DNA of 64,000 nt from CAZDCD01 sp964503885 (GTDB taxonomy: Bacteria; Bacteroidota; Bacteroidia; Bacteroidales; UBA10428): positions 62,001 to 126,000 of the forward strand of contig CAZDCD010000006.1 in NCBI GenBank assembly GCA_964503885.1, read 5' to 3'. Made by a program: the position numbers and the translations under genes. The notes below the pieces were generated by a model. The model was given only the letters and a program-made list of their open reading frames with translations, was not told the DNA's origin and did not search any database. Each line of letters starts with the position of its first letter. The stretch's first letter is position 1. Positions 8,833-17,885 of this stretch are shown piece after piece.

Positions 8833-9396
8833 ATGAAACTCCTCAGATTTTACAATGCCAACCTGTTGTTATGGGTAATCCCCTGTTTGGCATTGTGGCT
8901 TATGCATACCCACCGTCGTTCCTGTTTGCAGGCAGATACATAAACTGGTTTTTTGCCATTACCTTGTTTGGTATTGGCCAGGTGTTAAAAGAAGAGGATT
9001 TCAAATACATCATGCGGTCGCCCGGTCCTGTTCTTTTCGGGAATTTATGCCAGTTCACCATAATGCCCCTGTTGACGTTACTGATTTTCTGGATGTTTGC
9101 GCTTCCCGATGCAATTGCTGTAGGATTGATTCTGACAGGTGCAGCGCCCGGTGCAATGGCCAGCAATGTGATCTCCTGCCTGTCTGATGGCGATGTAGCA
9201 TACTCAGTATCGCTAACCGCTGTCGTCACTCTTTTATGTCCGTTGCTTACACCCCTCATTACCCTGATCCTGGCACTCAACCATTTTTCAGAACAGACAG
9301 CTCTCCCCGCAGCTATATTCACCATCTGATGTATACTGTCAGCCTTTGTAATGGCCAATATTTGGAAAAGGTTTGAGCGGAAGAAAAGTCCGGTAT
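8833..9396 (+). pseudogene. Decayed bile acid:Na+ symporter (BASS/SBF) family gene
   Basis: The true N-terminus of the family (MKLLRFYNANLLLWVIP) is encoded from the ATG at 8833, but the membrane core (PPSFLFAGRYINWFFAITLFGIGQ to SLTAVVTLLCPLLTPLITLIL) continues in another frame from about 8871, so there is a frameshift near 8870-8895. The core includes the conserved GAAPGAMASNV motif. The frame ends at a TGA at 9327-9329, after which a weak C-terminal-like piece (CILSAFVMANIWKRFERKK) continues in frame to 9396. Intact homologues have about 300 residues and 8-10 helices; the second half is missing. Both the frameshift and the deletion indicate a non-functional relic, unless the assembly carries an indel. 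Confidence 0.75.
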
Positions 9397-9440
9397 GAAT
9401 GAAATGCATCTGAAAATCTGTTGCCTGGGATCAAACCCCT

Positions 9441-10328
9441 TCAGAATATCCGGGTCAGTGTCGCATCGATAACCGTGAGCAGTACCACGGAAAGGACGTA
9501 ATAATTGATCCTCATAAAATACTTTCCCGGGTTATATTCCCATCCGGGATGCATTACCGGTTTAATGAACAGGTAGATCAACCGCATCGAAAGTACCCCG
9601 ATCCCTAGTAAAGTAAGGATAGAACCGGTAACCCCGAACATGGGAATAAACATGGAACAAATGGCGGTTGCGGCAACCCAGTAAAAAACAATTCGTCTTG
9701 ACTGGTATGGAGAGTATTTATCGGATAACGCCGGGAACCCCGCAAGATAATAATCTTTGCTGTATTTCATAGCCAACAGGTAAAAATGAGGAACCTGCCA
9801 GATAAAAAAGAAAAAAGCAATAATCCAAGCATGAGGATCGAGAAGTGATCCTCCGGCTGAAACCCACCCGACAAGAGGAGGAACAGATCCGATGAGCGAC
9901 CCCGGAATTACCGCATGCACAGTATATCGTTTAAGATTTGTATACACCGCATTATACCAAATCAGTGCAAACAACGCAAGAAGAAACGACACCAGACCGG
10001 GACCTGTCAACAGCAATACCGAACCTGCAATTACTTCTGCCGCTGCCAGTATCACAGCCATTAAAACAGTGACTTTGCCGGACGGCAGTGGCCGGTTTTT
10101 CGTCCTTTCCATTTTCCGGTCTGATTTTCTTTCCTGCAGGTGATTGATTACAGATGCTCCGCAGGCCATGAAGAATATACCTGCAACCGGCATGATCACG
10201 CCTGCATCGATTGTTTTTTTGGAAAGCACATAGCCCGCAATAGTGGTAAATGCCACAGCCACGGTGATCCTGACTTTACTGAGTTCGAGGAACACCTGAA
10301 ATAGGGTGTTTGATCTATACGCTGTCAT
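9441..10328 (-). CDS. ctaB: Protoheme IX farnesyltransferase (heme O synthase)
   Basis: CtaB/CyoE attaches a farnesyl group from farnesyl diphosphate to heme B, making heme O for terminal oxidases. The 295-residue UbiA-fold protein has about eight to nine transmembrane helices and the prenyl-binding signature around residues 62-82 (QERKSDRKMERTKNRPLPSG); the first aspartate of the usual N-x3-D-x3-D motif is replaced by Glu, while the second Asp and the RTxxRP are kept. It is the last gene of a minus-strand set behind the SCO1-like gene and ccsBA, with a 15-bp gap, which fits assembly of a cytochrome oxidase whose structural genes are outside the window. Confidence 0.92.
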   Translation of the reverse strand: MTAYRSNTLFQVFLELSKVRITVAVAFTTIAGYVLSKKTIDAGVIMPVAGIFFMACGASVINHLQERKSDRKMERTKNRPLPSGKVTVLMAVILAAAEVIAGSVLLLTGPGLVSFLLALFALIWYNAVYTNLKRYTVHAVIPGSLIGSVPPLVGWVSAGGSLLDPHAWIIAFFFFIWQVPHFYLLAMKYSKDYYLAGFPALSDKYSPYQSRRIVFYWVAATAICSMFIPMFGVTGSILTLLGIGVLSMRLIYLFIKPVMHPGWEYNPGKYFMRINYYVLSVVLLTVIDATLTRIF

Positions 10329-10343
10329 CTGTTGTTTAATGCT

Positions 10344-11105
10344 TTATTTCCGGGATGTGACCAACATCCTCAGGAAGAGGTACAGGGCTGCCAAAATAAC
10401 CAAAATTCCCCAGGAAATTGTCCATGCCCTGGCATTGGGGTTTGCTTTTTTCAGGTAATTGTAACAATATTTAGCTGTTTCGATCCTTGGTGGTGAAGTT
10501 TTATTCTGCCACGCTTTGTTAACAGCCATCTCGAAATGCATCGGCATGAAAAAAGTACCGTAAAAATACTGACTGATCCTTTTATCCGGTGTAATCAATA
10601 TTATGGCTGCCGAATGGATAAATCCGTCCCCGTTTCGCTTAAATCTCCATCCAGCTGCAATAGTCAGCTTAGCTATGTTTTCTGAATCAGAAGTAAAGAA
10701 GTGCCAGTATTTTGCCGCATATTTCTTATCCATTGTTGCAATATAATTGTCCTTTTTAGCCCTGGCAAGCGAAGGGGATTCATGCTCATCGATGCTGATA
10801 GTAAAAACCTGGTAATGTGTGCCGATATCGATGCTGCTCTTATCGATCAGTTCGGCGATACCTTTTGTCAGCGGACTGCATAAGCCGGGGCACCGGTAGT
10901 AAACAAAGGAAAGAACAGTGGGTTTATCAATGAGCGGCATGATGTTCATCTTCACTGAATCTTCATTCAGCACCCAGATAGTGTCGGGGAGGGATGCGCC
11001 TGTATATTCTTCTATTCCATAAAAATAATCGTTGTGTTGTCCGGAAAACAACGTGCCGCAAAGCATAAGTTGCAGGATAAGAGCTATACCGATTGTCTTT
11101 TTCAT
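10344..11105 (-). CDS. SCO1/SenC-family copper chaperone for cytochrome oxidase
   Basis: The protein has 253 residues. It has an N-terminal signal/anchor (MKKTIGIALILQLMLCGTLF), a thioredoxin-fold domain with the copper-binding C-P-G-L-C motif (about residues 73-77) and the distal ligand in FIHSAAI, and a C-terminal transmembrane helix (WGILVILAALYLFLRMLV). SCO proteins deliver copper to, or reduce, the CuA site of cytochrome c oxidase subunit II. The ATG at 11105 is preferred over a TTG at 11126 because it starts the signal sequence directly. It sits between ccsBA and ctaB in one transcription direction. Confidence 0.9.
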   Translation of the reverse strand: MKKTIGIALILQLMLCGTLFSGQHNDYFYGIEEYTGASLPDTIWVLNEDSVKMNIMPLIDKPTVLSFVYYRCPGLCSPLTKGIAELIDKSSIDIGTHYQVFTISIDEHESPSLARAKKDNYIATMDKKYAAKYWHFFTSDSENIAKLTIAAGWRFKRNGDGFIHSAAIILITPDKRISQYFYGTFFMPMHFEMAVNKAWQNKTSPPRIETAKYCYNYLKKANPNARAWTISWGILVILAALYLFLRMLVTSRK

Positions 11106-11135
11106 TAGGCTGATCTTCACTGGCAACTAGTAGAA

Positions 11136-14100
11136 CTACATTTTCACATTTTTGTTCAATCTATGATGATTGACGTATGCCAGTGAAGCAACCACCGTGA
11201 TGACAATGAGGGAATAATATAAGAATGCCGGAACCGGGAGCGGATCACCTGCAGCATACGAATGCAAACCCGAAAGGTAAAAATTTACTCCGAAGTAAGT
11301 CATGATTACCGAGCCGAACCCGAGCAAAGCAGCAAGGTTAAAACCGAAAATACCTTTTAACCCCGGGACGATCCGCATATGAAGGATGAACGCATATACG
11401 ATCACCGTTGCCAGTGCCCATGTTTCCTTGGGATCCCAGCCCCAGTAGCGGCCCCATGATTCATTGGCCCATACGCCTCCCAGAAAAGTACCGGTTGCCA
11501 GCAGATAAAGTCCGACAATAAGGGTCATTTCGAGAATATTGGTTAATTCATTTATTATCAGACAAATACGACCCTTATTTCTTTTAGTTTCGAGGAACAT
11601 TATAATAAGATTAATACCTGCAAGCAGGGCACCAAGTCCCAGAAATCCGTAACTTGATGTAATTATGGCCACATGAATAATCAGCCAGTATGATTTCAGT
11701 ACAGGTACAAGATTTGTAATTTCAGGATCCATCCAGCTAAGGTGTGCAGTATTGAGGATAAGAAAAGCCAGAATGGAAGTGGCACTGAGCGTCACCGGTG
11801 ATCTGGCTGAGAACAGTATACCTGCAAGAACCGTCGCCCAGGCAATATATGTAAGCGCCTCATAGCCGTTACTCCAGGGGGCATGTCCCGAAACATACCA
11901 GCGGATGGCCAGTGCAGCGGTATGGGCAGAAAAAGCCAGGATGATTATTACGGAGGCAATTTTAACCGGTATTTTCAGAGGAAGCCTGAACCAGAAAATG
12001 CCTGTAAACTGAATCAGGAGTAAGATAAATCCGGTAATTCCATACACCGAGGAAAGCCGCTCAAGAATACCTGCATTGTTGTAAAAGATCTCAAGCCTGG
12101 TTTTAAGCTCCGGAGGATACACATCTCCGGCAAATTTTCTCTGGAAAGATTTCATCACACCCAGAAGATTATCCGCCTCTTTCCAATCGCCGTTTTTCAT
12201 CGAATTTCGTACTGTTTCAAGATAATAAGGTAAGATATGATACACAAAAATAGTGTCACCGGGTGGAAATTCTCCCCTCATGGTGACCGGTGAATACCAT
12301 TTATGAACAGGATCCCTGGGTTTGGGGAATATTTTGAGAAAGGCTTCTGTGTAAGCCATATAGAGTACATTCAGCCGTTCATCTGTCCGGATAACCTCAT
12401 TGTCGAATTTACTCCGGTAGACCGGCTTTTTTTTGTTCGCTTCGTTCACATATTCCGATAGAAGATAACTGCCGTCAATTTTTGAAAAAAAGCGTACAAA
12501 AGGCGCATATTTTCCTTTAATTCCAATGATCTTCCGGATACGATCATGAGAAACTTTTACTATAGGCTCATTCTGCCATGTGCCTGGATCAAGCATTATG
12601 CTTAGCAATACCTGATCGCTTGTCATGCCTTTATAGGATGTCCGGCGGGCAATTTTTCTGAGAATTTCCGAGCTCAGGGTATTTAAAGGCTCGATGCGTC
12701 CGTTGTTATCCTGAACAAGCAACCCGCCAAATGCATCTGCATGTTCTTTTTTAACCACAGGAATATCATTTGCCGAAGCATGCGCAGGGATCACAGACCC
12801 GGCTATAACAATGGCCATTGAAACCAGCAATTTTTTTGCATTTCGTATTTTTCCTGCCTCCTTCGCCAGAATCCTGAAACGGCTTTTTTTCTGCACCAGG
12901 GAAGAGAACATACCGAGTGCCATGATCAGGTAACCGCCATACGTAACGATCGTTCCCGCCCAGTCGTAGTTAATGGATAAGACTGTTCCCTTTTCATCCG
13001 GATCGTACGATGCCTGGTAAAATCTGTATCCACGGTATTTCAGGATATGGTTCATATAAATTCTTTGCCTGAACGTTTTTCCGTGCCCAGCATCAGTGAC
13101 CGTAACCCTGCTTTCGAACCACGAGGGACTGTTTGAGCCCGGGTAACGGTTCAGGATAAAATCATCCAGCCTGATGCTGAAGGGAAGGATCACTCTTTTC
13201 CTGCCATAAGTTATCCGTATATTATTGCCGTTTATTGCGGCGGAAGAAGCGACCGTCGGGTTTTCATTATTGCTGAAAACATACAAATCGGTTGTTTCAG
13301 AGCTGCTGCTTAATTCAAAATGAAGGGCTTCGGTACTGTTTTCTTTACCAGGATCAGCCGGAACTGCTGCAACTCTTGCCGCAGGCAAAAAACTCTTTAA
13401 AACGGCCAGATCATTTCCAAAACGATATACCTGCCTGGGGTAAAAGATATGCAGGCTGTCTTTTTCTTCAATACGTACCGACTGGTCTGTCATAGATGTC
13501 ACTGAAACGGGAAACGGCGCCCTGAAATAAAGCGTATTCTCAATAACGGTAAGTTTTACATCGTCTGAATCGGGTGAATCAAATGAAAATGCAAGATTTC
13601 CTATCTTTCCTGATTCGCCCTGTTTGAGGATTAGTGGGTTCCACCCCTGAAAAATAATTTCGGCTATAGGTGAACCATTTTTATCAGGTTCCAACATGAT
13701 ATCGGCCGAAGGCAGGTATCCGGTCATCCTGATTTTAATATCCTGATCACCGATATGGAGGTTTGCCTTAAACTTATTTTTGCCAATTGTACCGAACAAT
13801 ACAGGCCTTATCAGCATATTTTTATTTTCTTTATTACCGGCTTCAATGGTGATATACTTTTTATCGGTAATTGCAGTATTGGACCGTTCACCTTCCCTGA
13901 TTGCAATTGCTCCCTCAAAACCGAAGTACCTTGTTATGCCTGCACCCATAATGATCAGGATAAAAGCCATATGAAAAAGAAAAACAGGGAGCCTATTGTA
14001 AAGCTTTTTTCTGAATGTAACTCCGATCAGGTTGATCATACCGAGAAAAAGCACTATTTCAAACCATTTTGCATGATAAACCAGCTTCTGTGCCGTAGCT

Positions 14101-14210
14101 GAGCCGAAGTCGTTCTCAATAAACGTGGCAGCAGCTATCGAAAAGAAAAAAACAGCCAGCAGAATGGCCATTGTTCGTGTTGATGTGACTATCCAGTATA
14201 GAATCTTCAT
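11136..14210 (-). CDS. ccsA: Fused cytochrome c biogenesis protein CcsBA (ResB-ResC)
   Basis: The protein has 1024 residues. The N-terminal part is ResB/CcsB-like (four helices, with TAAQ-type first periplasmic loop and a large beta-rich domain, about residues 1-470). A Bacteroidota-specific periplasmic insertion with HADAFGGLLVQDNNGRIEPLNTL follows (about 480-730), then a ResC/CcsA domain with eight helices (about 735-1024) containing the heme-handling tryptophan-rich motif WGRYWGWDPKETWA. It exports heme to the periplasm and ligates it to CXXCH motifs of apocytochrome c. The ATG at 14210 lies 31 bp downstream of a -7 element; a TTG at 14243 would lie inside that element. It heads the set with the SCO1-like gene and ctaB. 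Confidence 0.9.
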   Translation of the reverse strand: MKILYWIVTSTRTMAILLAVFFFSIAAATFIENDFGSATAQKLVYHAKWFEIVLFLGMINLIGVTFRKKLYNRLPVFLFHMAFILIIMGAGITRYFGFEGAIAIREGERSNTAITDKKYITIEAGNKENKNMLIRPVLFGTIGKNKFKANLHIGDQDIKIRMTGYLPSADIMLEPDKNGSPIAEIIFQGWNPLILKQGESGKIGNLAFSFDSPDSDDVKLTVIENTLYFRAPFPVSVTSMTDQSVRIEEKDSLHIFYPRQVYRFGNDLAVLKSFLPAARVAAVPADPGKENSTEALHFELSSSSETTDLYVFSNNENPTVASSAAINGNNIRITYGRKRVILPFSIRLDDFILNRYPGSNSPSWFESRVTVTDAGHGKTFRQRIYMNHILKYRGYRFYQASYDPDEKGTVLSINYDWAGTIVTYGGYLIMALGMFSSLVQKKSRFRILAKEAGKIRNAKKLLVSMAIVIAGSVIPAHASANDIPVVKKEHADAFGGLLVQDNNGRIEPLNTLSSEILRKIARRTSYKGMTSDQVLLSIMLDPGTWQNEPIVKVSHDRIRKIIGIKGKYAPFVRFFSKIDGSYLLSEYVNEANKKKPVYRSKFDNEVIRTDERLNVLYMAYTEAFLKIFPKPRDPVHKWYSPVTMRGEFPPGDTIFVYHILPYYLETVRNSMKNGDWKEADNLLGVMKSFQRKFAGDVYPPELKTRLEIFYNNAGILERLSSVYGITGFILLLIQFTGIFWFRLPLKIPVKIASVIIILAFSAHTAALAIRWYVSGHAPWSNGYEALTYIAWATVLAGILFSARSPVTLSATSILAFLILNTAHLSWMDPEITNLVPVLKSYWLIIHVAIITSSYGFLGLGALLAGINLIIMFLETKRNKGRICLIINELTNILEMTLIVGLYLLATGTFLGGVWANESWGRYWGWDPKETWALATVIVYAFILHMRIVPGLKGIFGFNLAALLGFGSVIMTYFGVNFYLSGLHSYAAGDPLPVPAFLYYSLIVITVVASLAYVNHHRLNKNVKM

Positions 14211-14240
14211 TGCTCGTCTCGATATTTTGCCATTAGCAGG

Positions 14241-14248
14241 CAAATATA
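14241..14248 (-). promoter_or_regulatory. -7 element (TATATTTG) for the ccsBA operon
   Basis: Read on the minus strand, TATATTTGCC matches the Bacteroidota TAnnTTTGC consensus and stands 31 bp before the ATG at 14210. A -33 TTG at the ideal distance is not obvious. Confidence 0.5.
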
Positions 14249-14429
14249 AAAACAGTTTACATAATTGTGAGATTAATCTTTAGAATTATTCTAAATTAAA
14301 CAGTATTCAAGCCCGGAGCAGGTAATTTTGTAGAAGTGATGTTTCTTGCAGGTAAGGTGCTGACAAAGAATTTACCAGAATAACAACTATATCATGAGGG
14401 CTTTCAGAAGCGCAATAATCAAAAATGAA

Positions 14430-17400
14430 TTATATGGTTGGAACGGTAAAACTGAACGTGCTGCCTTCCTTTTCTTTACTGTACACATTTAGTTTTCCGC
14501 CGTTTTTTTCAATGAATTCCTTACAGATCAATAATCCCAGACCTGAACCTTTTTCACCTTCCGTACCTTGTCTTATTTCAGTTTTTTCGGCGACAAACAG
14601 GTTATCCATGGTTGTCATATCCATCCCTACGCCGGTATCAGCCACCGAAACCAGGGCGAATTTACCCGAAATTTCGACTGAAATGGTCACTTTTCCTTTT
14701 TTGGGGGTGAATTTAATAGCATTGCTGATGAGATTTCGAACGACGGTTTTGACCATCTCAAGGTCTGCAAATATATGGATACCGGTATTCTCCTGAACAA
14801 CCAGTTCAATACCTTTTTGCCTGGCAACAGGAAGGATGGGTTCAATGCTCTCACTGACGATCGAATCGAAACTCAGCTTATCGGGATTGAACTGTACTTT
14901 ATTGAGCTGCGAAAAGGCCCATTTTAAAAGATTATCCAGCAAATTAAAAACCTGTTGAGACGATATATTAATACAAGTTGCAATTTCTGTTATCTGAGAA
15001 ATTTCAAGGTCTTTGAGGTTTTTCGACAGCAAGTCGGAGAAACCGAGAATGGTATTGAACGGGTTTCTCAGATCGTGTGCAATGATCGAAAAAAGTTTGT
15101 CTTTTGTAGAGTTGAGTGATGCCAATTCAGTATTGGCATTTTCAAGATGTTCTGCCTGGTTTTTGAGTTCTTTAGCCTGCTCTTTTACCCGTATCTGTCT
15201 CAATTCAAGCAATGTATTGATATTATTCAGGTCATCTGTTTTCTGCAAAAGCAATTCATTTTTTTCACGAAGCTCTTTTGTTTTATCGTTTACCAGTATT
15301 TCGAGCTTGTTTTTCTGATTTCTGAGCTGAGCCGTACGAACAAGGTAAAACATGATAAATAATCCCGATACCAATAGGGTAATGAATAGTTTAAACCAGA
15401 TGGTCATCCACCATGGGGGAAGCACCTGAATCTGGAGCTCAGCGCCCTTGGTATTCCATACACCGTCGTTATTCGATGCAATGACCCTGAAGGTATACGA
15501 ACCCGGGTTGAGGTTTGTATATACTGCCTCACGTTTATTTCCTACCTGGTTCCAGTTGTTCTCAAAACCTTCCAGCATATATTTGTACTGGTTCTTTTCA
15601 GGTTGAATCATATTCAGTGCCACATACTCAAGTGTAATGGCATTCTCCTTATATTTCAGGACTATCTTTTTGGTCAGGCTGATATGCTTCTGAAGAATTG
15701 AGTTTTTGGAATAGTCTGTTACCTCACGGTTAAAAAGCTTTAGTGCAGTAATAACCACATTAGGTTTTGTATTGTTATACCTGAGTTCTTCGGGTATAAA
15801 TGTGGTAACGCCTTTAATGCCTCCGAAATAAAGTTTTCCCTGGTCATCCATAAGTACCGATCGCGGGTTGAACTCATTTGACCGGAGGCCGTCTCTGATA
15901 TCGAAATTTACAGTTCTTTTTGTTTCAGGGTTGATCATAGTAAGGCCTCCGAGGGTGCTTATCCATATATTGGCTGAACTGTCTTCCTGAATACTGCATA
16001 TATACGGATTTTTAATTCCTTCGAAAAACCTGTGGAAGTTGTTTTTTGCAGCATCATACAGGTTCAGCCCGTTTGCTGTTCCTACCCATATATTATGACG
16101 GCTGTCCTCAAACAGGCACAGCACCTCATTATTGCTGATGGTCAGGCTGTCGTTATCGTCATAATAAAAACCGGTAAACTGATCTTTTCCGGGCCTGAGC
16201 ATCGACAATCCCCAGGCTGTTGCAGCCCAGAGGTTGCCTTTTGAATCTGCCAGGATTTGGAAGACCCATTCATTTGAAAGGTTATTGTTGGCAACGGTGT
16301 AATGATGAAAGACCCCTGAATTTCTGTCGAACCGTTCAATATCTTTTCCGTGGGCTGCCAGCCATAAGTTACCGGCGGCATCTTCCTCGATATACCGGAT
16401 ATCGTTATTTGCTATGCTGAGCGTATCTTTCGGGTCATTGACATAAGAAACAAACCTGTTGAGTCTGGTATCGAAATATTGAAGGCCGCCCATATTTGTT
16501 CCCACCCACATTCGGTTATACCTGTCCCTGAAAATACAACCGACTGTTCCCTGACCCAAGCTGTGTTTGTCTTTGGGATTATTCATGTAGGTGGTAACCG
16601 ATCTGTCTTTCCAGGTAAAAACATCGATACCTTCGTTGTAATTTCCGAGCCATAAATTTCCATCCTGATCTGTGGCAATGGCTGTAATATTGTCTCTTGA
16701 TGTATGCCAGAGATAGGATGTGTCGGCGGTGTAATGCCGGAATCCCTTTGATGAAACCCTGAATCCGATACCACCGGGTGAATGAAGCGTCCAGTAGTCA
16801 CCCTGACGGTCCTGATAGATCAGTATTGGTGACATTTTCAGGGTGAACTCGTCGGATTCAACATAATGGTATTCATAGAAATTATCGCATTTATCCTCAT
16901 AGAGTTTCAGGTCCTCAAGATTGCAGGCCCATATTCTTCCGTCATTATCAATGTAAATACTTTTAATAAACAGGCTGTAAGGATCATTTTCAGGATACCT
17001 TTTAAAAATCTTTTTGCTGATATCATAACTGTTTATTCCTCCTCCATAGGTAGCAATCCATAATTTGTTATCTTTCAGTGCAATATCAAAAATATAATTG
17101 TGTGAAAGGCTGTTTTTATTCGTTGCATCATGCAAAAATCTTCTTACCTGGCCGGTTTTAAGGTTGAAATTAACAAGTCCTCCGTCCTTTGAGGCCCCGA
17201 TCCATAAATTGTTCCTGCTGTCAAACAGGAAGGATCCTACATCACCTTTCTGGAGAGTAAAAAACGTACCGAAGTCTTTTTTTTGTTCATCATACAGGTA
17301 AATCCTGCCGCCGCTCGAGACAAAAATAGTGCCGGCCCTATTTTCATAGATCCTGCTGATATTTATGCTGCTCATACCAGCATAGTTTGTTTCCTGCACA

Positions 17401-17756
17401 ACCCTGATGAAGTTATCGAGATCGGGATTGTAAATGCAAATTCCGAGATGGGTGCCAATCCACAATCTTCCCCGGCTATCGGTATATAAATAGGTTATGT
17501 TATTGTGGCTGATACTTGAAGTATCGCCGGAAATTTTCCTGTAAATCTTTATAGTATAGCCGTCATACCTGTTCAGTCCGTCCTGTGTACCAATCCAGAT
17601 GAACCCGGTAGTATCTTGTGTAATGCAGGTGGCAAAGCTGCTTGAGAGATTCTGACTGTTCGGAATATCAGAAAAATACATATCCGGCTTCTGGGCATTC
17701 AGAATGATGCCCATAAAGAAAAATAACAACCAGAGTAAGCAGCGCTTAATGACCAT
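14430..17756 (-). CDS. Reg_prop/Y_Y_Y sensor histidine kinase
   Basis: The protein has 1108 residues. A signal peptide (MVIKRCLLWLLFFFMGIILNAQ) leads into two seven-bladed periplasmic propellers built of Reg_prop repeats (WIGTQDGLNRYDG, LWIGTHLGICIYN, LWLAAHGKDIERFD and similar), a Y_Y_Y domain (YKYMLEGFENNWN..), one transmembrane helix (WFKLFITLLVSGLFIMFYLV), a long coiled coil, a HisKA domain (phosphoacceptor in SIIAHDLRNPFN, His about 894) and a HATPase domain with N box (NLISNAIKF), G1 (DTGVGMD) and G2 (GSGLGL). Unlike hybrid two-component systems that control polysaccharide loci, it has no receiver or AraC output domain, so a separate response regulator is needed; none lies nearby. Ligand unknown. 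Confidence 0.9.
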   Translation of the reverse strand: MVIKRCLLWLLFFFMGIILNAQKPDMYFSDIPNSQNLSSSFATCITQDTTGFIWIGTQDGLNRYDGYTIKIYRKISGDTSSISHNNITYLYTDSRGRLWIGTHLGICIYNPDLDNFIRVVQETNYAGMSSINISRIYENRAGTIFVSSGGRIYLYDEQKKDFGTFFTLQKGDVGSFLFDSRNNLWIGASKDGGLVNFNLKTGQVRRFLHDATNKNSLSHNYIFDIALKDNKLWIATYGGGINSYDISKKIFKRYPENDPYSLFIKSIYIDNDGRIWACNLEDLKLYEDKCDNFYEYHYVESDEFTLKMSPILIYQDRQGDYWTLHSPGGIGFRVSSKGFRHYTADTSYLWHTSRDNITAIATDQDGNLWLGNYNEGIDVFTWKDRSVTTYMNNPKDKHSLGQGTVGCIFRDRYNRMWVGTNMGGLQYFDTRLNRFVSYVNDPKDTLSIANNDIRYIEEDAAGNLWLAAHGKDIERFDRNSGVFHHYTVANNNLSNEWVFQILADSKGNLWAATAWGLSMLRPGKDQFTGFYYDDNDSLTISNNEVLCLFEDSRHNIWVGTANGLNLYDAAKNNFHRFFEGIKNPYICSIQEDSSANIWISTLGGLTMINPETKRTVNFDIRDGLRSNEFNPRSVLMDDQGKLYFGGIKGVTTFIPEELRYNNTKPNVVITALKLFNREVTDYSKNSILQKHISLTKKIVLKYKENAITLEYVALNMIQPEKNQYKYMLEGFENNWNQVGNKREAVYTNLNPGSYTFRVIASNNDGVWNTKGAELQIQVLPPWWMTIWFKLFITLLVSGLFIMFYLVRTAQLRNQKNKLEILVNDKTKELREKNELLLQKTDDLNNINTLLELRQIRVKEQAKELKNQAEHLENANTELASLNSTKDKLFSIIAHDLRNPFNTILGFSDLLSKNLKDLEISQITEIATCINISSQQVFNLLDNLLKWAFSQLNKVQFNPDKLSFDSIVSESIEPILPVARQKGIELVVQENTGIHIFADLEMVKTVVRNLISNAIKFTPKKGKVTISVEISGKFALVSVADTGVGMDMTTMDNLFVAEKTEIRQGTEGEKGSGLGLLICKEFIEKNGGKLNVYSKEKEGSTFSFTVPTI

Positions 17757-17885
17757 AGTATGGATTGGGTTATATTCCACTATGCATATACATGTTTTTA
17801 GTCCTAAAAGTTTGGCATTTTATCAGAAAAATAAGAAAAGTATTTGAATTATTTCAGGATATCATGAAATTCTACCTGAATGTGG

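Noticed and set aside
9441..10328. Non-functional CtaB because the first Asp motif is changed
   Set aside because: The change is Asp to Glu with the second Asp and RTxxRP kept, and the gene is full length in a coherent operon; a family variant is more likely.
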